A stretch of 64,000 nucleotides of DNA from Endozoicomonas sp. NE40. GTDB taxonomy: Bacteria; Pseudomonadota; Gammaproteobacteria; Pseudomonadales; Endozoicomonadaceae. Numbering within the stretch: position 1 is the stretch's first letter; every line of letters begins with the position of its first letter. The stretch is from NCBI RefSeq assembly GCF_040549045.1, contig NZ_JBEWTB010000002.1, forward strand, positions 3,770,501 through 3,834,500, read 5' to 3'. Below the pieces are notes generated by a model, which ran no database searches, was not told the DNA's origin, and saw only the letters and a program-made list of their open reading frames with translations. Below are positions 15,449-24,261 of this stretch, piece by piece. The position numbers were made by a program, and so were the translations under genes.

Positions 15449-16963
15449 ATGGTAAGAAACAGTCAACCCATGCTTTTTGGTCTCGCAGTAGTATGGCTGT
15501 TGTTCATAAGTGCTTTTTCGTGGAATGTGCAGGCAGCCAATAAAAATGACAGACCCGGAGTAAAGTACTTCTATCAGGTGGTGGACAATAGAACTCAGAG
15601 ATCGTTTGTTTTTCATCTCAACTCGTTTGGCGCTGTCGATATCAGCCGATTCTATAACAGTGCTTTCAGTGTCAGTGAAATAACTCAAAATGAAGCCGCT
15701 GATGCCCACCTGATTTTTCAGATCAGTGTGAGAAGAGCTTTAAAATCGACGGGTGTTCAATCCCAAACAGCAAAGAAAGAGAGAATGGCACTGCTGTTTA
15801 CACAAATTGATGCGATCAACTATTTGAACCGAAGTCGAATCTACAGGCGGCACTTTAATACAGACTTCGAGAGCACCCATTCAAGAACGATCAATATTCG
15901 GTTATCCAGTGAAATAACCAGTCACATGAGTTCTAATACCTTATTGTCCACTATTGAGACTGGCATGCAGTCGTTAATGGATGAAAGAAGAGTAACCAGC
16001 TGGTCTTTTCAGGGTGTATCAGCCGATGAACACACCGCTGTTGACTTGAGAATCCGCCTTACTGCTCATGCAAATACCAATGGCTCTGTGAACAGCGAGG
16101 CAATCAGGCAATATCTGACCGACAGGCTGAATGCTGAACACAGCCGCACCTCCCGCCCGGCAGATGGCATGAATGAGATGCTCACGCATTGGCAGGCTCA
16201 GCAGGAACAAGTTGTGCCCACTACAGAACCTGAAACCGCTACACAGGAAAGTGGAGAGGCGGCACCTGAACCTTCAGGTTCCGTACCGACAGAAGCCGCA
16301 CCATTAACCGGGCAGGCTAACGAAGAACCTGAAGCTACTGGTGAGCGTGCGACGCTGTCGCATGTTCCGCTTCAGCCTGTTCCGCTTCAGGAGCTACTCA
16401 AAAATAATGGGCTGGATGTCATCACCAATGCGCCGGAAGTCGGCAATAATGTGCAATACTACATAGAATATTGTCTGAGCCTTACTTTTCGCTTTTACTG
16501 GAATGAGCATGACGAGGCGTCAAGGTCTATCCCTGATTCAGTTTATGTAGAGCGTATTAACGATTTTTTTGAAGGAATAAGCCAACATCACGCTTCATCA
16601 TTTTTTACTTTGACGCTTTCCCACATACAGCCCAGTGCAAACGGTGTTGCGGTTTATTACCACCTGACACAACGCTTATTTCCCTCGCAGGATCACATGG
16701 ATAAGATCAAGCGCTTCAGCTTGAGACGACATGTACATAGCAATCAAAATCTTTGGGGTGCCGATGAAGTTAACCCGCTCTATATTGCGCAGTCGGTTCC
16801 TTCATCCGTTCAGCGCGCCCCTGAGCCGATGTTGAGTTGTTGGGGGTGTTTAATATCAGTCCTGTTAGAGCGACTGATAAGAAACAATCAACAGCCGGAA
16901 TCTCCGATCGACCTTGAGTTGAAGCCTCAAGTGCAATTGCTGATGATGGAAACCGTCATGTAG
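15449..16963 (+). CDS. Secreted protein of unknown family, 504 residues
   Basis: The N-terminus FGLAVVWLLFISAFSWNVQAA is a signal peptide with a clear cleavage-type AQA. Two regions of mixed alpha/beta character (VKYFYQVVDNRTQRSFVFHLN... and NVQYYIEYCLSLTFRFYWNE...) flank a Thr/Glu/Pro-rich linker (about residues 250-300: TTEPETATQESGEAAPEP). The C-terminal part contains CWGC. No known domain recognised. It ends just before a hairpin and pheS and reads in the same direction as pheS. Confidence 0.75.
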   Translation: MVRNSQPMLFGLAVVWLLFISAFSWNVQAANKNDRPGVKYFYQVVDNRTQRSFVFHLNSFGAVDISRFYNSAFSVSEITQNEAADAHLIFQISVRRALKSTGVQSQTAKKERMALLFTQIDAINYLNRSRIYRRHFNTDFESTHSRTINIRLSSEITSHMSSNTLLSTIETGMQSLMDERRVTSWSFQGVSADEHTAVDLRIRLTAHANTNGSVNSEAIRQYLTDRLNAEHSRTSRPADGMNEMLTHWQAQQEQVVPTTEPETATQESGEAAPEPSGSVPTEAAPLTGQANEEPEATGERATLSHVPLQPVPLQELLKNNGLDVITNAPEVGNNVQYYIEYCLSLTFRFYWNEHDEASRSIPDSVYVERINDFFEGISQHHASSFFTLTLSHIQPSANGVAVYYHLTQRLFPSQDHMDKIKRFSLRRHVHSNQNLWGADEVNPLYIAQSVPSSVQRAPEPMLSCWGCLISVLLERLIRNNQQPESPIDLELKPQVQLLMMETVM

Positions 16964-16979
16964 TAAAACCGTTTTTGAT

Positions 16980-17007
16980 CCTGAGAAGCCTTGTACAGGC
17001 TCTCAGG
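16980..17007 (+). terminator. Hairpin between the secreted unknown and pheS
   Basis: CCTGAGA-A-GCC (16980-16990) pairs with GGCTCTCAGG (16998-17007) with one bulged A and a 7-base loop. No T-run follows, so intrinsic termination is uncertain. Confidence 0.45.
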
Positions 17008-17055
17008 GTCAGCAGATGAATACAGGCAAGGCCACGACTATCAATAGCGAGCCAT

Positions 17056-17082
17056 AACCGCTAGACTTGGCGGTTTATTTTC
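17056..17082 (+). terminator. Terminator-like hairpin just upstream of pheS
   Basis: AACCGC (17056-17061) pairs with GCGGTT (17070-17075), followed by TTATTTTCT. It lies in the pheS leader and could act as an attenuator. No Phe-rich leader peptide is visible: the small frame from ATG 17016 contains no Phe codon. Confidence 0.4.
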
Positions 17083-17110
17083 TGTAGTGCATCTGTCATC
17101 GGGAAACCCC

Positions 17111-18127
17111 ATGGAGAATCTGGAAACAATTACCTCAAGTGCCCTCGCTGAAGTTGAGTCGGCTGCCAACGCGGCTGATCTGGATCAGGTCCGGGTTCGA
17201 TTTCTGGGAAAGAAAGGCGAGCTGACCCAGCTGCTGAAAGGTCTGGGCAAGCTGTCTGCTGAAGAGCGCCCAAAGGCTGGCGGTCTGATCAACGAAGCCA
17301 AGCAGCAGGTACAAACTGCTATTAACGCCAAACGAGAAGGGATGGAAAAAGCTGCCCTGGAAGCCCGTCTGGCGAGCGAAACCATTGATGTCACCCTGTC
17401 CGGACGTGGTCAGGAAATGGGTACGGTGCATCCTATCACCCGCACTATGGAACGCATCAGTGACTACTTTAGTCGCATCGGTTTTGAAGTGGCCCGTGGC
17501 CCTGAGATCGAAGACGATTACCATAACTTTGAAGCCCTGAACATTCCGGGTCACCACCCGGCCCGTGCTATGCACGATACGTTCTACTTCAACGACAACA
17601 CCGTTCTGCGTACCCACACCTCGCCGGTGCAGGTGCGTGTGATGGAGCAGTTTGCCAAAGCCAATCAGGCACCACCGATTGCCATCGTGTGTCCGGGTAA
17701 AGTATACCGTTGCGACTCTGACCAGACCCACAGCCCGATGTTCCATCAGGTCGAAGGTCTCTACGTGGCTGAAAAGGTCAGTTTCGCTGACCTGAAAAGC
17801 GTACTGAGTGACTTCCTGCGTGTGTTCTTCGAGCGTGACGACCTGAAAGTCCGTTTCCGCCCTTCCTACTTCCCGTTCACTGAGCCTTCTGCGGAAGTGG
17901 ACATCGAATGGGGCAAGAACCCGGACGGTTCCACCAAGTGGCTGGAAGTCCTTGGCTGTGGCATGGTGCACCCGAAAGTCTTTGAATATTCCGGTATCGA
18001 CAGCAAAAAATACTCCGGCTTTGCCTTCGGCATGGGCGTTGAGCGTTTTGCCATGCTGCGCTACGGCGTTAACGACCTGCGTCAGTTCTTCGAGAACGAC
18101 CTGCGCTTCCTGAATCAGTTCTACTGA
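17111..18127 (+). CDS. pheS: Phenylalanyl-tRNA synthetase alpha subunit
   Basis: Catalytic subunit of the alpha2-beta2 PheRS. 338 residues from ATG 17111; a GTG at 17087 would add eight residues not seen in homologues. N-terminal coiled-coil (VRVRFLGKKGELTQLLKGLGKL) that holds tRNA-Phe, then the class II core with HPITRTMERISDYFSRIGFEVA, DTFYFND, VYRCDSDQTHSPMFHQVEG, SYFPFTEPSAEVDI and FAFGMGVERFAMLRYG. pheT follows after 88 bases. Confidence 0.98.
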   Translation: MENLETITSSALAEVESAANAADLDQVRVRFLGKKGELTQLLKGLGKLSAEERPKAGGLINEAKQQVQTAINAKREGMEKAALEARLASETIDVTLSGRGQEMGTVHPITRTMERISDYFSRIGFEVARGPEIEDDYHNFEALNIPGHHPARAMHDTFYFNDNTVLRTHTSPVQVRVMEQFAKANQAPPIAIVCPGKVYRCDSDQTHSPMFHQVEGLYVAEKVSFADLKSVLSDFLRVFFERDDLKVRFRPSYFPFTEPSAEVDIEWGKNPDGSTKWLEVLGCGMVHPKVFEYSGIDSKKYSGFAFGMGVERFAMLRYGVNDLRQFFENDLRFLNQFY

Positions 18128-18215
18128 TCAGGCGAAGCAAGCAGCCCTGAGCTGATAAACAGCCTTGAGCTGAAAAAGAAGACAGGTTTAAGTTAACGGA
18201 ATTTGAGAAAAAACT

Positions 18216-20609
18216 ATGAAATTCAGTGAACAGTGGTTGCGACAGTGGGTTGCAATTGAAGCCGGTACCCAGGAGCTGGTGGACAAAATCACCATGGCCG
18301 GTCTGGAAGTTGACGAAGTAGAAGCCGTAGCTGGCGACTTTTCCGGTATTGTGGTGGGCGAAATTGTTGCCTGCGAACAGCATCCTGATGCTGACAAACT
18401 GCGTGTCACTAAAGTGAATACCGGTACTGAAGAAGTACAGGTCGTGTGTGGTGCGCCTAACGCCCGTATTGGTCTGAAAGCCCCTTTTGCAACAGTGGGC
18501 GCACTCTTACCTTTAAAAGATGGGCCCGGCAACTTCAAGATTAAGAAAGCCAAACTGCGTGGCGTTGAATCTTTCGGCATGCTGTGTGCGGAAGAAGAGA
18601 TGGGCATGGCGGAATCTTCCGACGGCCTGATGGAACTGCCTGCCGATGCCCCGGTTGGTCAGGACATTCGTGAGTACCTGGGTCTGGACGACAAAATCAT
18701 TGATGTTGACCTGACTCCCAACCGTGGTGACTGTCTGAGTATCGCTGGCCTGGCCCGTGAAGTCAGTGCGAACTTTCTGGCGGAAGTGGACGAGCTGAAG
18801 GTTGAGCCGGTGGCGCCTCAGATCGACGACACTTTCCCTGTCAATGTGGCTGCCAAAGCAGGCTGTCCACGTTTCCTGACCCGTGTGATCCGTGATGTTG
18901 ACGTGACCAGACCCACACCACTGTGGATGGTTGAACGTCTGCGTCGTTCCGGTATCCGTTCCATCGACCCTGTGGTTGACGTAACGGCTTATGTGATGCT
19001 GGAACTGGGTCAGCCCATGCACGGCTACGACCTGGATACCCTGAACGGTGCGATCAATGTTCGCATGGCAGAAGACAAAGAGACACTGGTTCTGTTGAAC
19101 GGTGAAGAAGTGACCCTGAACAGCAACACCCTGATGATTGCTGATGACAAACACGCTCTGGGTATCGCTGGCGTGATGGGTGGCGAAGGTTCCGGCGTTA
19201 ACGCTGAAACCCGCAACGTACTGCTGGAAGCGGCGTTCTTCGATCAGATTACCATTGCGGGTAAGGCACGCTCCTATGGTCTGCATACGGATGCTTCCCA
19301 CCGTTTCGAGCGTGGCGTTGACTTTATGCTGCAGCGCAAAGCCATTGAGCGTGCGACTCAGCTGATTCTGGATATCTGTGGCGGTCAGCCGGGTCCGGTA
19401 TCCGAAGAAGTCAGCGAAGAACATCTGCCAACCCTGAGTACCGTTGAGCTGCGTGCGGAAAAGGTGGAATCCCTGCTGGGCATCAGGATTGAAAATGATC
19501 TGATTGAAGCCCTGCTGACCCGTCTGGGTCTGGAACTGACCGCTGTTGGCGAAGGTCAGTGGCATGTTGCCGTACCCAGCTGGCGTTTCGACATTTCCAT
19601 CGAAGAAGATCTGGTGGAAGAGCTGGGGCGTATTTACGGCTACGAACGTCTGCCGGAAACCATTCCGACCGCACTGCTGAAAATGAAGCAGGTGGATGAG
19701 TCTCTGGTGCAGGAAGCTGACCTGCGTCGTCTGCTGGTGAGCCGTGGCTATCAGGAAGCGGTATGCTTCAGCTTTATTGATCCTAAACTGCACAGCCAGT
19801 TTGATCCTGAGCGTGAAGCGGTGGCTCTGGCGAACCCGATTGCCAGCGACCTGTCGGTTATGCGTACTTCCCTGCTGCCGGGGCTGGTTAAGGCGGTTTC
19901 TTACAACCTGAACCGCCAACAGAGCCGTGTGCGTCTGTTTGAAATGGGGCAGACCTTTATCCGCGATGGTGAAGAACTGAAGCAGGAAGAGTTCATGGCG
20001 GCTGCTATCACTGGCGCACGTTTCCCCGAAGGCTGGAACGCTGGCAGTGACTCTGTTGATTTCTTCGATATTAAGGGAGATGTTGAGGCACTGCTGGAAA
20101 AAGGCGGTGTGTCTGGTGACTTCCGCTTCGAGAAAGGTACTCACTCTGCCATGCATCCGGGGCAGTGTGCGGCACTGGTTCGTGAAGGCAAAGTAGTGGG
20201 TCACGTGGGCACTTTGCACCCGACTCTGAAGCAGTCTCTGGGTCTGGATAACGAAGTCTTCCTGTTTGAAGCTCGTCTGGATGCCGTCACCAAAGGTAAA
20301 GTAACCCGCTTCAAACCTCTGTCCAAATTCCCTGAAGTTCGTCGTGACCTGGCGCTGATCGTTCAGCAGGATGTTGCGGCTGATAACCTGTGCGAAGTGG
20401 TTCGTCAGGAAGCCGGTGAGCTGCTGACCGACGTCCGCATCTTCGACGTTTACGCGGGTAAGGGTATCGAAGAAGGTCACAAGAGTCTGGCACTGGGCAT
20501 GAAGTTGCAGCACGGTGAACGGACACTGAAAGATGAGGAAGTAAACCAGCTGGTTGACGCCATTGTCAGCCGTCTGGAAAAAGACTTCAGTGCGACACTC
20601 CGTGGCTAA
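18216..20609 (+). CDS. pheT: Phenylalanyl-tRNA synthetase beta subunit
   Basis: 797 residues, full length. In order: N-terminal region MKFSEQWLRQWV, the EMAP/OB-like tRNA-binding domain (residues about 40-145; CEQHPDADKLRVTKVN...VVCGAPN), the B3/B4 editing domain (LTPNRGDCLSIAGLAREV), the B5 domain, the catalytic-like core and the C-terminal FDX-ACB anticodon domain (FPEVRRDLALIVQQDV...KSLALGMKLQH). In most gammaproteobacteria ihfA follows directly; here about 3.3 kb carrying two unrelated minus-strand genes intervenes. Confidence 0.98.
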   Translation: MKFSEQWLRQWVAIEAGTQELVDKITMAGLEVDEVEAVAGDFSGIVVGEIVACEQHPDADKLRVTKVNTGTEEVQVVCGAPNARIGLKAPFATVGALLPLKDGPGNFKIKKAKLRGVESFGMLCAEEEMGMAESSDGLMELPADAPVGQDIREYLGLDDKIIDVDLTPNRGDCLSIAGLAREVSANFLAEVDELKVEPVAPQIDDTFPVNVAAKAGCPRFLTRVIRDVDVTRPTPLWMVERLRRSGIRSIDPVVDVTAYVMLELGQPMHGYDLDTLNGAINVRMAEDKETLVLLNGEEVTLNSNTLMIADDKHALGIAGVMGGEGSGVNAETRNVLLEAAFFDQITIAGKARSYGLHTDASHRFERGVDFMLQRKAIERATQLILDICGGQPGPVSEEVSEEHLPTLSTVELRAEKVESLLGIRIENDLIEALLTRLGLELTAVGEGQWHVAVPSWRFDISIEEDLVEELGRIYGYERLPETIPTALLKMKQVDESLVQEADLRRLLVSRGYQEAVCFSFIDPKLHSQFDPEREAVALANPIASDLSVMRTSLLPGLVKAVSYNLNRQQSRVRLFEMGQTFIRDGEELKQEEFMAAAITGARFPEGWNAGSDSVDFFDIKGDVEALLEKGGVSGDFRFEKGTHSAMHPGQCAALVREGKVVGHVGTLHPTLKQSLGLDNEVFLFEARLDAVTKGKVTRFKPLSKFPEVRRDLALIVQQDVAADNLCEVVRQEAGELLTDVRIFDVYAGKGIEEGHKSLALGMKLQHGERTLKDEEVNQLVDAIVSRLEKDFSATLRG

Positions 20610-20636
20610 CGGATAGTCGTCAGTAGTCGTTTGACA

Positions 20637-20672
20637 GGTAGCCGGTTCTCTGAAAACAGTGAGCCGGCTACC
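20637..20672. terminator. Hairpin downstream of pheT
   Basis: GGTAGCCGG (20637-20645) pairs perfectly with CCGGCTACC (20664-20672), with GACAG/CTGTC extending the stem outside a bulge and CTC/GAG inside the loop. It lies between convergent genes (pheT and the kinase gene ending at 20684) and could serve both; T-runs are short. Confidence 0.55.
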
Positions 20673-20683
20673 GTTCTGTCAGC

Positions 20684-21916
20684 TTAACGCCATTGTCGAT
20701 CCGTTTTAGAGTTCCCTGAAGGCCGTGTATGAGGCCAAAAACCTTGTTGGTCCCGGTTGGATGTATTGTCCCGGTTGGATGGATAGCCACGGTTTGTCGT
20801 TTGTCTGCCTCTCCCTGTCCTGCCTCTCTCTGTCCTGTCAGAATCCCTCCGGGGTTCGCTTTCCGCTGTAAACTGCCGGGCTGCAGAGGGTTCACGACGA
20901 GGGTTGTTATGAGGACGACCGTGTACCGGAGCATTGGGCGGACGCTCTGCTCTGCGCCAGTTTTGTGAATCGGCTCCTGTTAATGGCCTGTGTGAAGGAT
21001 CACCTTGTCGATCAGGCTGCCCCGCTGCTCTTCTTGCTGGCAAAGGATTGTCTGATTTAACCGGCTCATTAATCGCCGATTGAATCAGGTCAGTCACGCT
21101 CAGACCGTAATTGAGAAACTTATCCAGTCTTTTTCTCAGGTAGCTGACTGTCATACTGTCTCCCTCAATCCGGACTGAGTTCAAAGCATTACAGACCATT
21201 GTTCTGGCTACCGGATGAGACATGTCTATGGTTTCATTACTGCCTCCTCGGGCTGTGCTTTTAAATGTAAGCTGTGGCCAGCTTTCAGGAGAGCAGTCCA
21301 GTAGCATTCTTTCTTTTGCCATCTGTTGCTGAAGGCCATTGCGAAACTTGGGATTATTGAAAGGGTTGATATCAATAATCTCAATATTTTCCAGTGGAAT
21401 GCCATACTGCATGGCTATGGCAAAGTAGCTAGCCGCTTCCCAGGGAGCAATATTGGTATTATCCACCACAATGTTGGTCTGATGGTCACTGCTACTGCTC
21501 TCTATTAATGTTTCTATTTGCTTTTTTGCTTCGGCGTGAAGACTGTCTAAGACCATTTGTCTGTTATCTTTGTTCTGACCGCTGAAAGTAACATTAGCAC
21601 TGTTGTCTTGGTAATACTGTTTGATTAATTCCCTTTTATTTTGTTCTGTCACCTCACCTCCTTTGGCTTCGCGCATAGCGGCTATGAGACCAGCACCGAC
21701 AACCTTAACGTCTTTCAGCGAATCTGCATGAGACGTTTTACCAGAACCAGGCAGCCCTCGTAAGAAAGAGAAATGGATTGACGACGGTGAAGGGCAGGTT
21801 TTCACCTGACGACTCTTGTACTCTCCCACCAGTCTCTCTGTTTCAGCGTTCGCTGGCGGCATTGATATTCTGTCAACTCTGTGTTCTGTAAAGGGTCTTT
21901 CAGGCAGACTGTTCAT
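20684..21916 (-). CDS. P-loop kinase-like protein with an arginine-rich repetitive tail
   Basis: 410 residues, no signal peptide. Walker A GLPGSGKT at residues 54-61 and NIVVDNTNIAPWEAASYFAIA near 148-167 match the AAA_33/N4BP2-type (polynucleotide-kinase-like) P-loop proteins, where the NTN motif follows the second strand. Zeta-toxin kinases are a related alternative. Residues after about 290 form a low-complexity Arg/Pro/Asn-rich tail with short repeats (SNRDNTSNRD, RTERGRTGRGR), nucleic-acid-binding in appearance. Substrate unknown: RNA/DNA ends, a nucleotide sugar or a protein are all possible. It interrupts pheT-ihfA and has no antitoxin-like partner gene. Confidence 0.65.
   Translation of the reverse strand: MNSLPERPFTEHRVDRISMPPANAETERLVGEYKSRQVKTCPSPSSIHFSFLRGLPGSGKTSHADSLKDVKVVGAGLIAAMREAKGGEVTEQNKRELIKQYYQDNSANVTFSGQNKDNRQMVLDSLHAEAKKQIETLIESSSSDHQTNIVVDNTNIAPWEAASYFAIAMQYGIPLENIEIIDINPFNNPKFRNGLQQQMAKERMLLDCSPESWPQLTFKSTARGGSNETIDMSHPVARTMVCNALNSVRIEGDSMTVSYLRKRLDKFLNYGLSVTDLIQSAINEPVKSDNPLPARRAAGQPDRQGDPSHRPLTGADSQNWRRAERPPNAPVHGRPHNNPRREPSAARQFTAESEPRRDSDRTERGRTGRGRQTTNRGYPSNRDNTSNRDQQGFWPHTRPSGNSKTDRQWR
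20750..20781. repeat. 18-bp-period tandem repeat in the kinase tail
   Basis: GTCCCGGTTGGATG occurs at 20750-20763 and 20768-20781, encoding the duplicated SNRD unit of the protein tail on the minus strand. Confidence 0.75.
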
Positions 21917-22282
21917 TGTTTCATCCTTTAAACATTGTCATTTTTTTTGTTTCCGGGCAGATTGTTCTGCCCACGACTCATGGTTTTGCACCAAAGGTAA
22001 ACGTTGTTCACCATCATCAGACTGGCTATCTGGTAAATAGTTCCTGGTAAATAGTTCCTTGTTTGATAAAACATGCCTTTGTAATTTTTCAGAGTTTTAT
22101 TCTTGATGCAGTTTTTGTTCTTTCTGCATTGTTTTTCAGCAGGGAAGAATGGCGTGTTTTTATCAAGGGCGTCAAAAACGGTGAATTTGACGTGGCATGA
22201 TGCAGCAAGAAGGCAGGTTTTTTTCTGCCTCCTTTCGTTTTTCTTATGCTTCAAAAGCGGCTTCGGGCTGCAACAAAACCTG
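21917..22282. other. Intergenic region with a 14-bp tandem repeat
   Basis: A 366-base AT-rich gap between two minus-strand genes. CTGGTAAATAGTTC occurs twice in tandem at 22030-22043 and 22044-22057. A frame of 139 codons on the minus strand (21928-22347) crosses it and overlaps the next gene; its composition and lack of a ribosome site argue against it being real. The promoter of the kinase gene should lie here. Confidence 0.5.
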
Positions 22283-23614
22283 TCATAGCCTACTGATATG
22301 AATTTTTTCACTGATACGACCCACCGCCAGTGCAAGGGTGTAGTCAACGATGTAGTTCACCGTGTCATCAATGTTTCTACTCATCAAAACACCTAAATGC
22401 GGAGAGATCAAAATAGTGACGTCCTGAAAAATAAATAAAAACAAGCTTCCCTGATTGTAGGGGGAAGGTATACCTGAATATCGAAAAGCAAAACTTCTAA
22501 CCCCGTTTCGAAGCTCACTGTTAATGTAATCAACCAACTGGTCACTTATTCTTTGTATACCCTGATTACCTGAGCTTTGGCTAATGTTGTAATGGGGTAT
22601 ATTCGCTGCCACTTGATTACTTTGAGAAAATCGTAAGACCTGCTGCCTTATCTGCATAGAATGCTGGAAGAAATCAGCTGCGCTTTCCCGTGGCCTGGAG
22701 AGCAGTGCCTTTAATAATGCGGTATAAACAAACTCAAAATTGCCCCTTATCCATTCCAGTGAGTGAGTGGTTTCGGCAGGAAAAACCAGAGAAGTAAGAT
22801 TACTTTCGCGGGCAATATTGCCGAGGGTTATTTGTATATTGTTTTGAAAATCCTCCATAAGGCGTCTTGCGGCTTCTGCAGAATAGGGCGGGGGATGGGA
22901 GCCTACGGTGTTATCGAGCACGTCTCGTGAGACTGCTTTTTCATAAATCTCTTTCATTACTTTATTCCTTTCGTCTAACTCCCTGACCCTCCGTTGGGCT
23001 TCTGCAAACTGCTCATGTATTGCTTCCCAATTTACCCCAGTGTATCTGTGATAATCCGCGTCCCTGAACACTCTACGGTTGGCTATGGGCGCAGGCAGAT
23101 GTCTGTTTTCAGCATAACCTGCCCTTGGATCAGATTGTTCGGAAACCAGGTTGGAATCTCTTCCTGCCGTCCAGAGGCTGAACATGCCACCTCTGCCGTG
23201 GTGTCTGGGAAGAGTGGGAATAGAGAAGAAGTTATTGCTTCCTTGTGCCGGGGCTGTCGGCATACTGGCTGGACCAGACAGAACGGGTAGATGAGGGGCC
23301 TGACGATTGAGTTGGTAGTAGAGATTGTGTCCGTCATAAAAGATCTGTGGGTCGGGGGAGTTTTCATTCCCAATAGTAAAGGTGCCACGGCTGGTGGTTA
23401 TCCAGACAGGGCCATCGGCTTCTACATTGGACACTCGTTCGTGTGACGTATTGCTTTGCCCCGAATTTTGCGGGACAGTGCTCAATGATTGGTAAAGTGC
23501 ATCTGCCTCCTTGCACTGACAGTAAGTATTGGTGTTACAGTTATCACAGACAGCCATGACTATCGATGGTAGTGCAGCTAAAACAGACAGAGTCATCCTG
23601 TATATAGATTTCAT
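22283..23614 (-). CDS. Secreted protein of unknown family with a Cys-rich N-terminus
   Basis: From ATG 23614 (443 residues) the protein starts with a signal peptide, KSIYRMTLSVLAALPSIVMA; an in-frame start at 23746 would bury it 44 residues deep and is unlikely. The mature N-terminus CDNCNTNTYCQCKEADALY holds five cysteines in 13 residues. It is followed by strand-rich (TRGTFTIGNENSPDPQIFYDGHNLYYQL) and helical stretches, and a hydrophobic C-terminal part (GSLFLFIFQDVTILISPHLGVLM). No domain recognised. It is one of the secreted unknowns placed at operon breakpoints, here between pheT and ihfA. Confidence 0.7.
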   Translation of the reverse strand: MKSIYRMTLSVLAALPSIVMAVCDNCNTNTYCQCKEADALYQSLSTVPQNSGQSNTSHERVSNVEADGPVWITTSRGTFTIGNENSPDPQIFYDGHNLYYQLNRQAPHLPVLSGPASMPTAPAQGSNNFFSIPTLPRHHGRGGMFSLWTAGRDSNLVSEQSDPRAGYAENRHLPAPIANRRVFRDADYHRYTGVNWEAIHEQFAEAQRRVRELDERNKVMKEIYEKAVSRDVLDNTVGSHPPPYSAEAARRLMEDFQNNIQITLGNIARESNLTSLVFPAETTHSLEWIRGNFEFVYTALLKALLSRPRESAADFFQHSMQIRQQVLRFSQSNQVAANIPHYNISQSSGNQGIQRISDQLVDYINSELRNGVRSFAFRYSGIPSPYNQGSLFLFIFQDVTILISPHLGVLMSRNIDDTVNYIVDYTLALAVGRISEKIHISRL

Positions 23615-23949
23615 ATTCTGGACTATACCCTCGTTAATTTTTGACTTTGATGTTGGTTTTACATTGAAGTCAAAAAGGGTAGTAGAATTTACGGCTCTAC
23701 ATAGTTTTAATAAGCTGTTTGTGCTTGACCTTGCAGTACGGTTCACGCACTCTAGGAGGATGAGGAGGTCAGCCTGCTGGCGGGATATCCATCAGGGGGC
23801 TGAGAGTGGAACCAAGCGCAAGCATTGCGCGGCTGGTAACCAGAATGGGCGTGAAGGACTCCCGGCACCCTGTTTACGTATACATAAACTCTGTATGCAA
23901 AAAAGAGCAAGGGTGTGTGTTACTGGCTATACAAAGAGTGGAAGTAACC
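23615..23949. other. Divergent intergenic region upstream of ihfA
   Basis: 335 bases between the secreted unknown (minus) and ihfA (plus). It must carry the promoter that ihfA needs after separation from pheT. TTGACC near 23726 is a possible -35, but no convincing -10 follows at 17 bases. In-frame upward extension of ihfA into this stretch gives residues unlike any IHF. Confidence 0.45.
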
Positions 23950-24261
23950 ATGGGAGCCCTGACTAAAGCGGATATAGCCGAGCATCTGCACGAAGAACTC
24001 GGTTTTAATAAGAGAGAAGCCAAGGAGATGGTCGAACAGTTTTTCGAACAGATCCGTCAGGCTTTGGAAAATAATGAACAGGTAAAACTGTCAGGTTTTG
24101 GCAACTTTGATCTGCGTGACAAAAAAGCAAGGCCAGGACGCAATCCTAAAACCGGACAGGAAATACCGATTACTCCACGTCGTGTCGTAACGTTCAGACC
24201 TGGTCAGAAGCTTAAGGCGAGGGTGGAAGCTTATGCAGGACACCGAGTTCAGGACAGCTGA
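23950..24261 (+). CDS. ihfA: Integration host factor subunit alpha
   Basis: DNA-bending nucleoid protein, partner of IhfB. 103 residues from ATG 23950 (MGALTKADIAEHLHEELGFNKREAKEMVE). The signature GFGNFDLRDKKARPGRNPKTGQEIPITPRRVVTFRPGQKLKARVE covers the beta arms and the intercalating Pro. Its end overlaps the MerR-type gene by 29 bases, so the two are co-transcribed, as in Pseudomonas. Confidence 0.98.
   Translation: MGALTKADIAEHLHEELGFNKREAKEMVEQFFEQIRQALENNEQVKLSGFGNFDLRDKKARPGRNPKTGQEIPITPRRVVTFRPGQKLKARVEAYAGHRVQDS

Noticed and set aside
16964..17110. Classical Phe leader-peptide attenuator for pheS
   Set aside because: A terminator-like hairpin exists, but the only small frame before it has no Phe codons.
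17135..17971. 278-codon frame antisense to pheS
   Set aside because: A shadow of pheS with no independent support.
18513..20513. 666-codon open frame antisense to pheT
   Set aside because: It mirrors pheT, a certain gene with strong codon bias; its translation is rich in Gln, His and Thr in the manner of antisense frames, and it has no ribosome site.
21928..22347. 139-codon minus-strand frame
   Set aside because: Overlaps the end of the secreted-protein gene, has no ribosome site, and its AT-rich Lys/Asn composition fits intergenic DNA.
23806..23949. Upstream extension of ihfA
   Set aside because: The added residues resemble no IHF protein; ATG 23950 gives the normal N-terminus.
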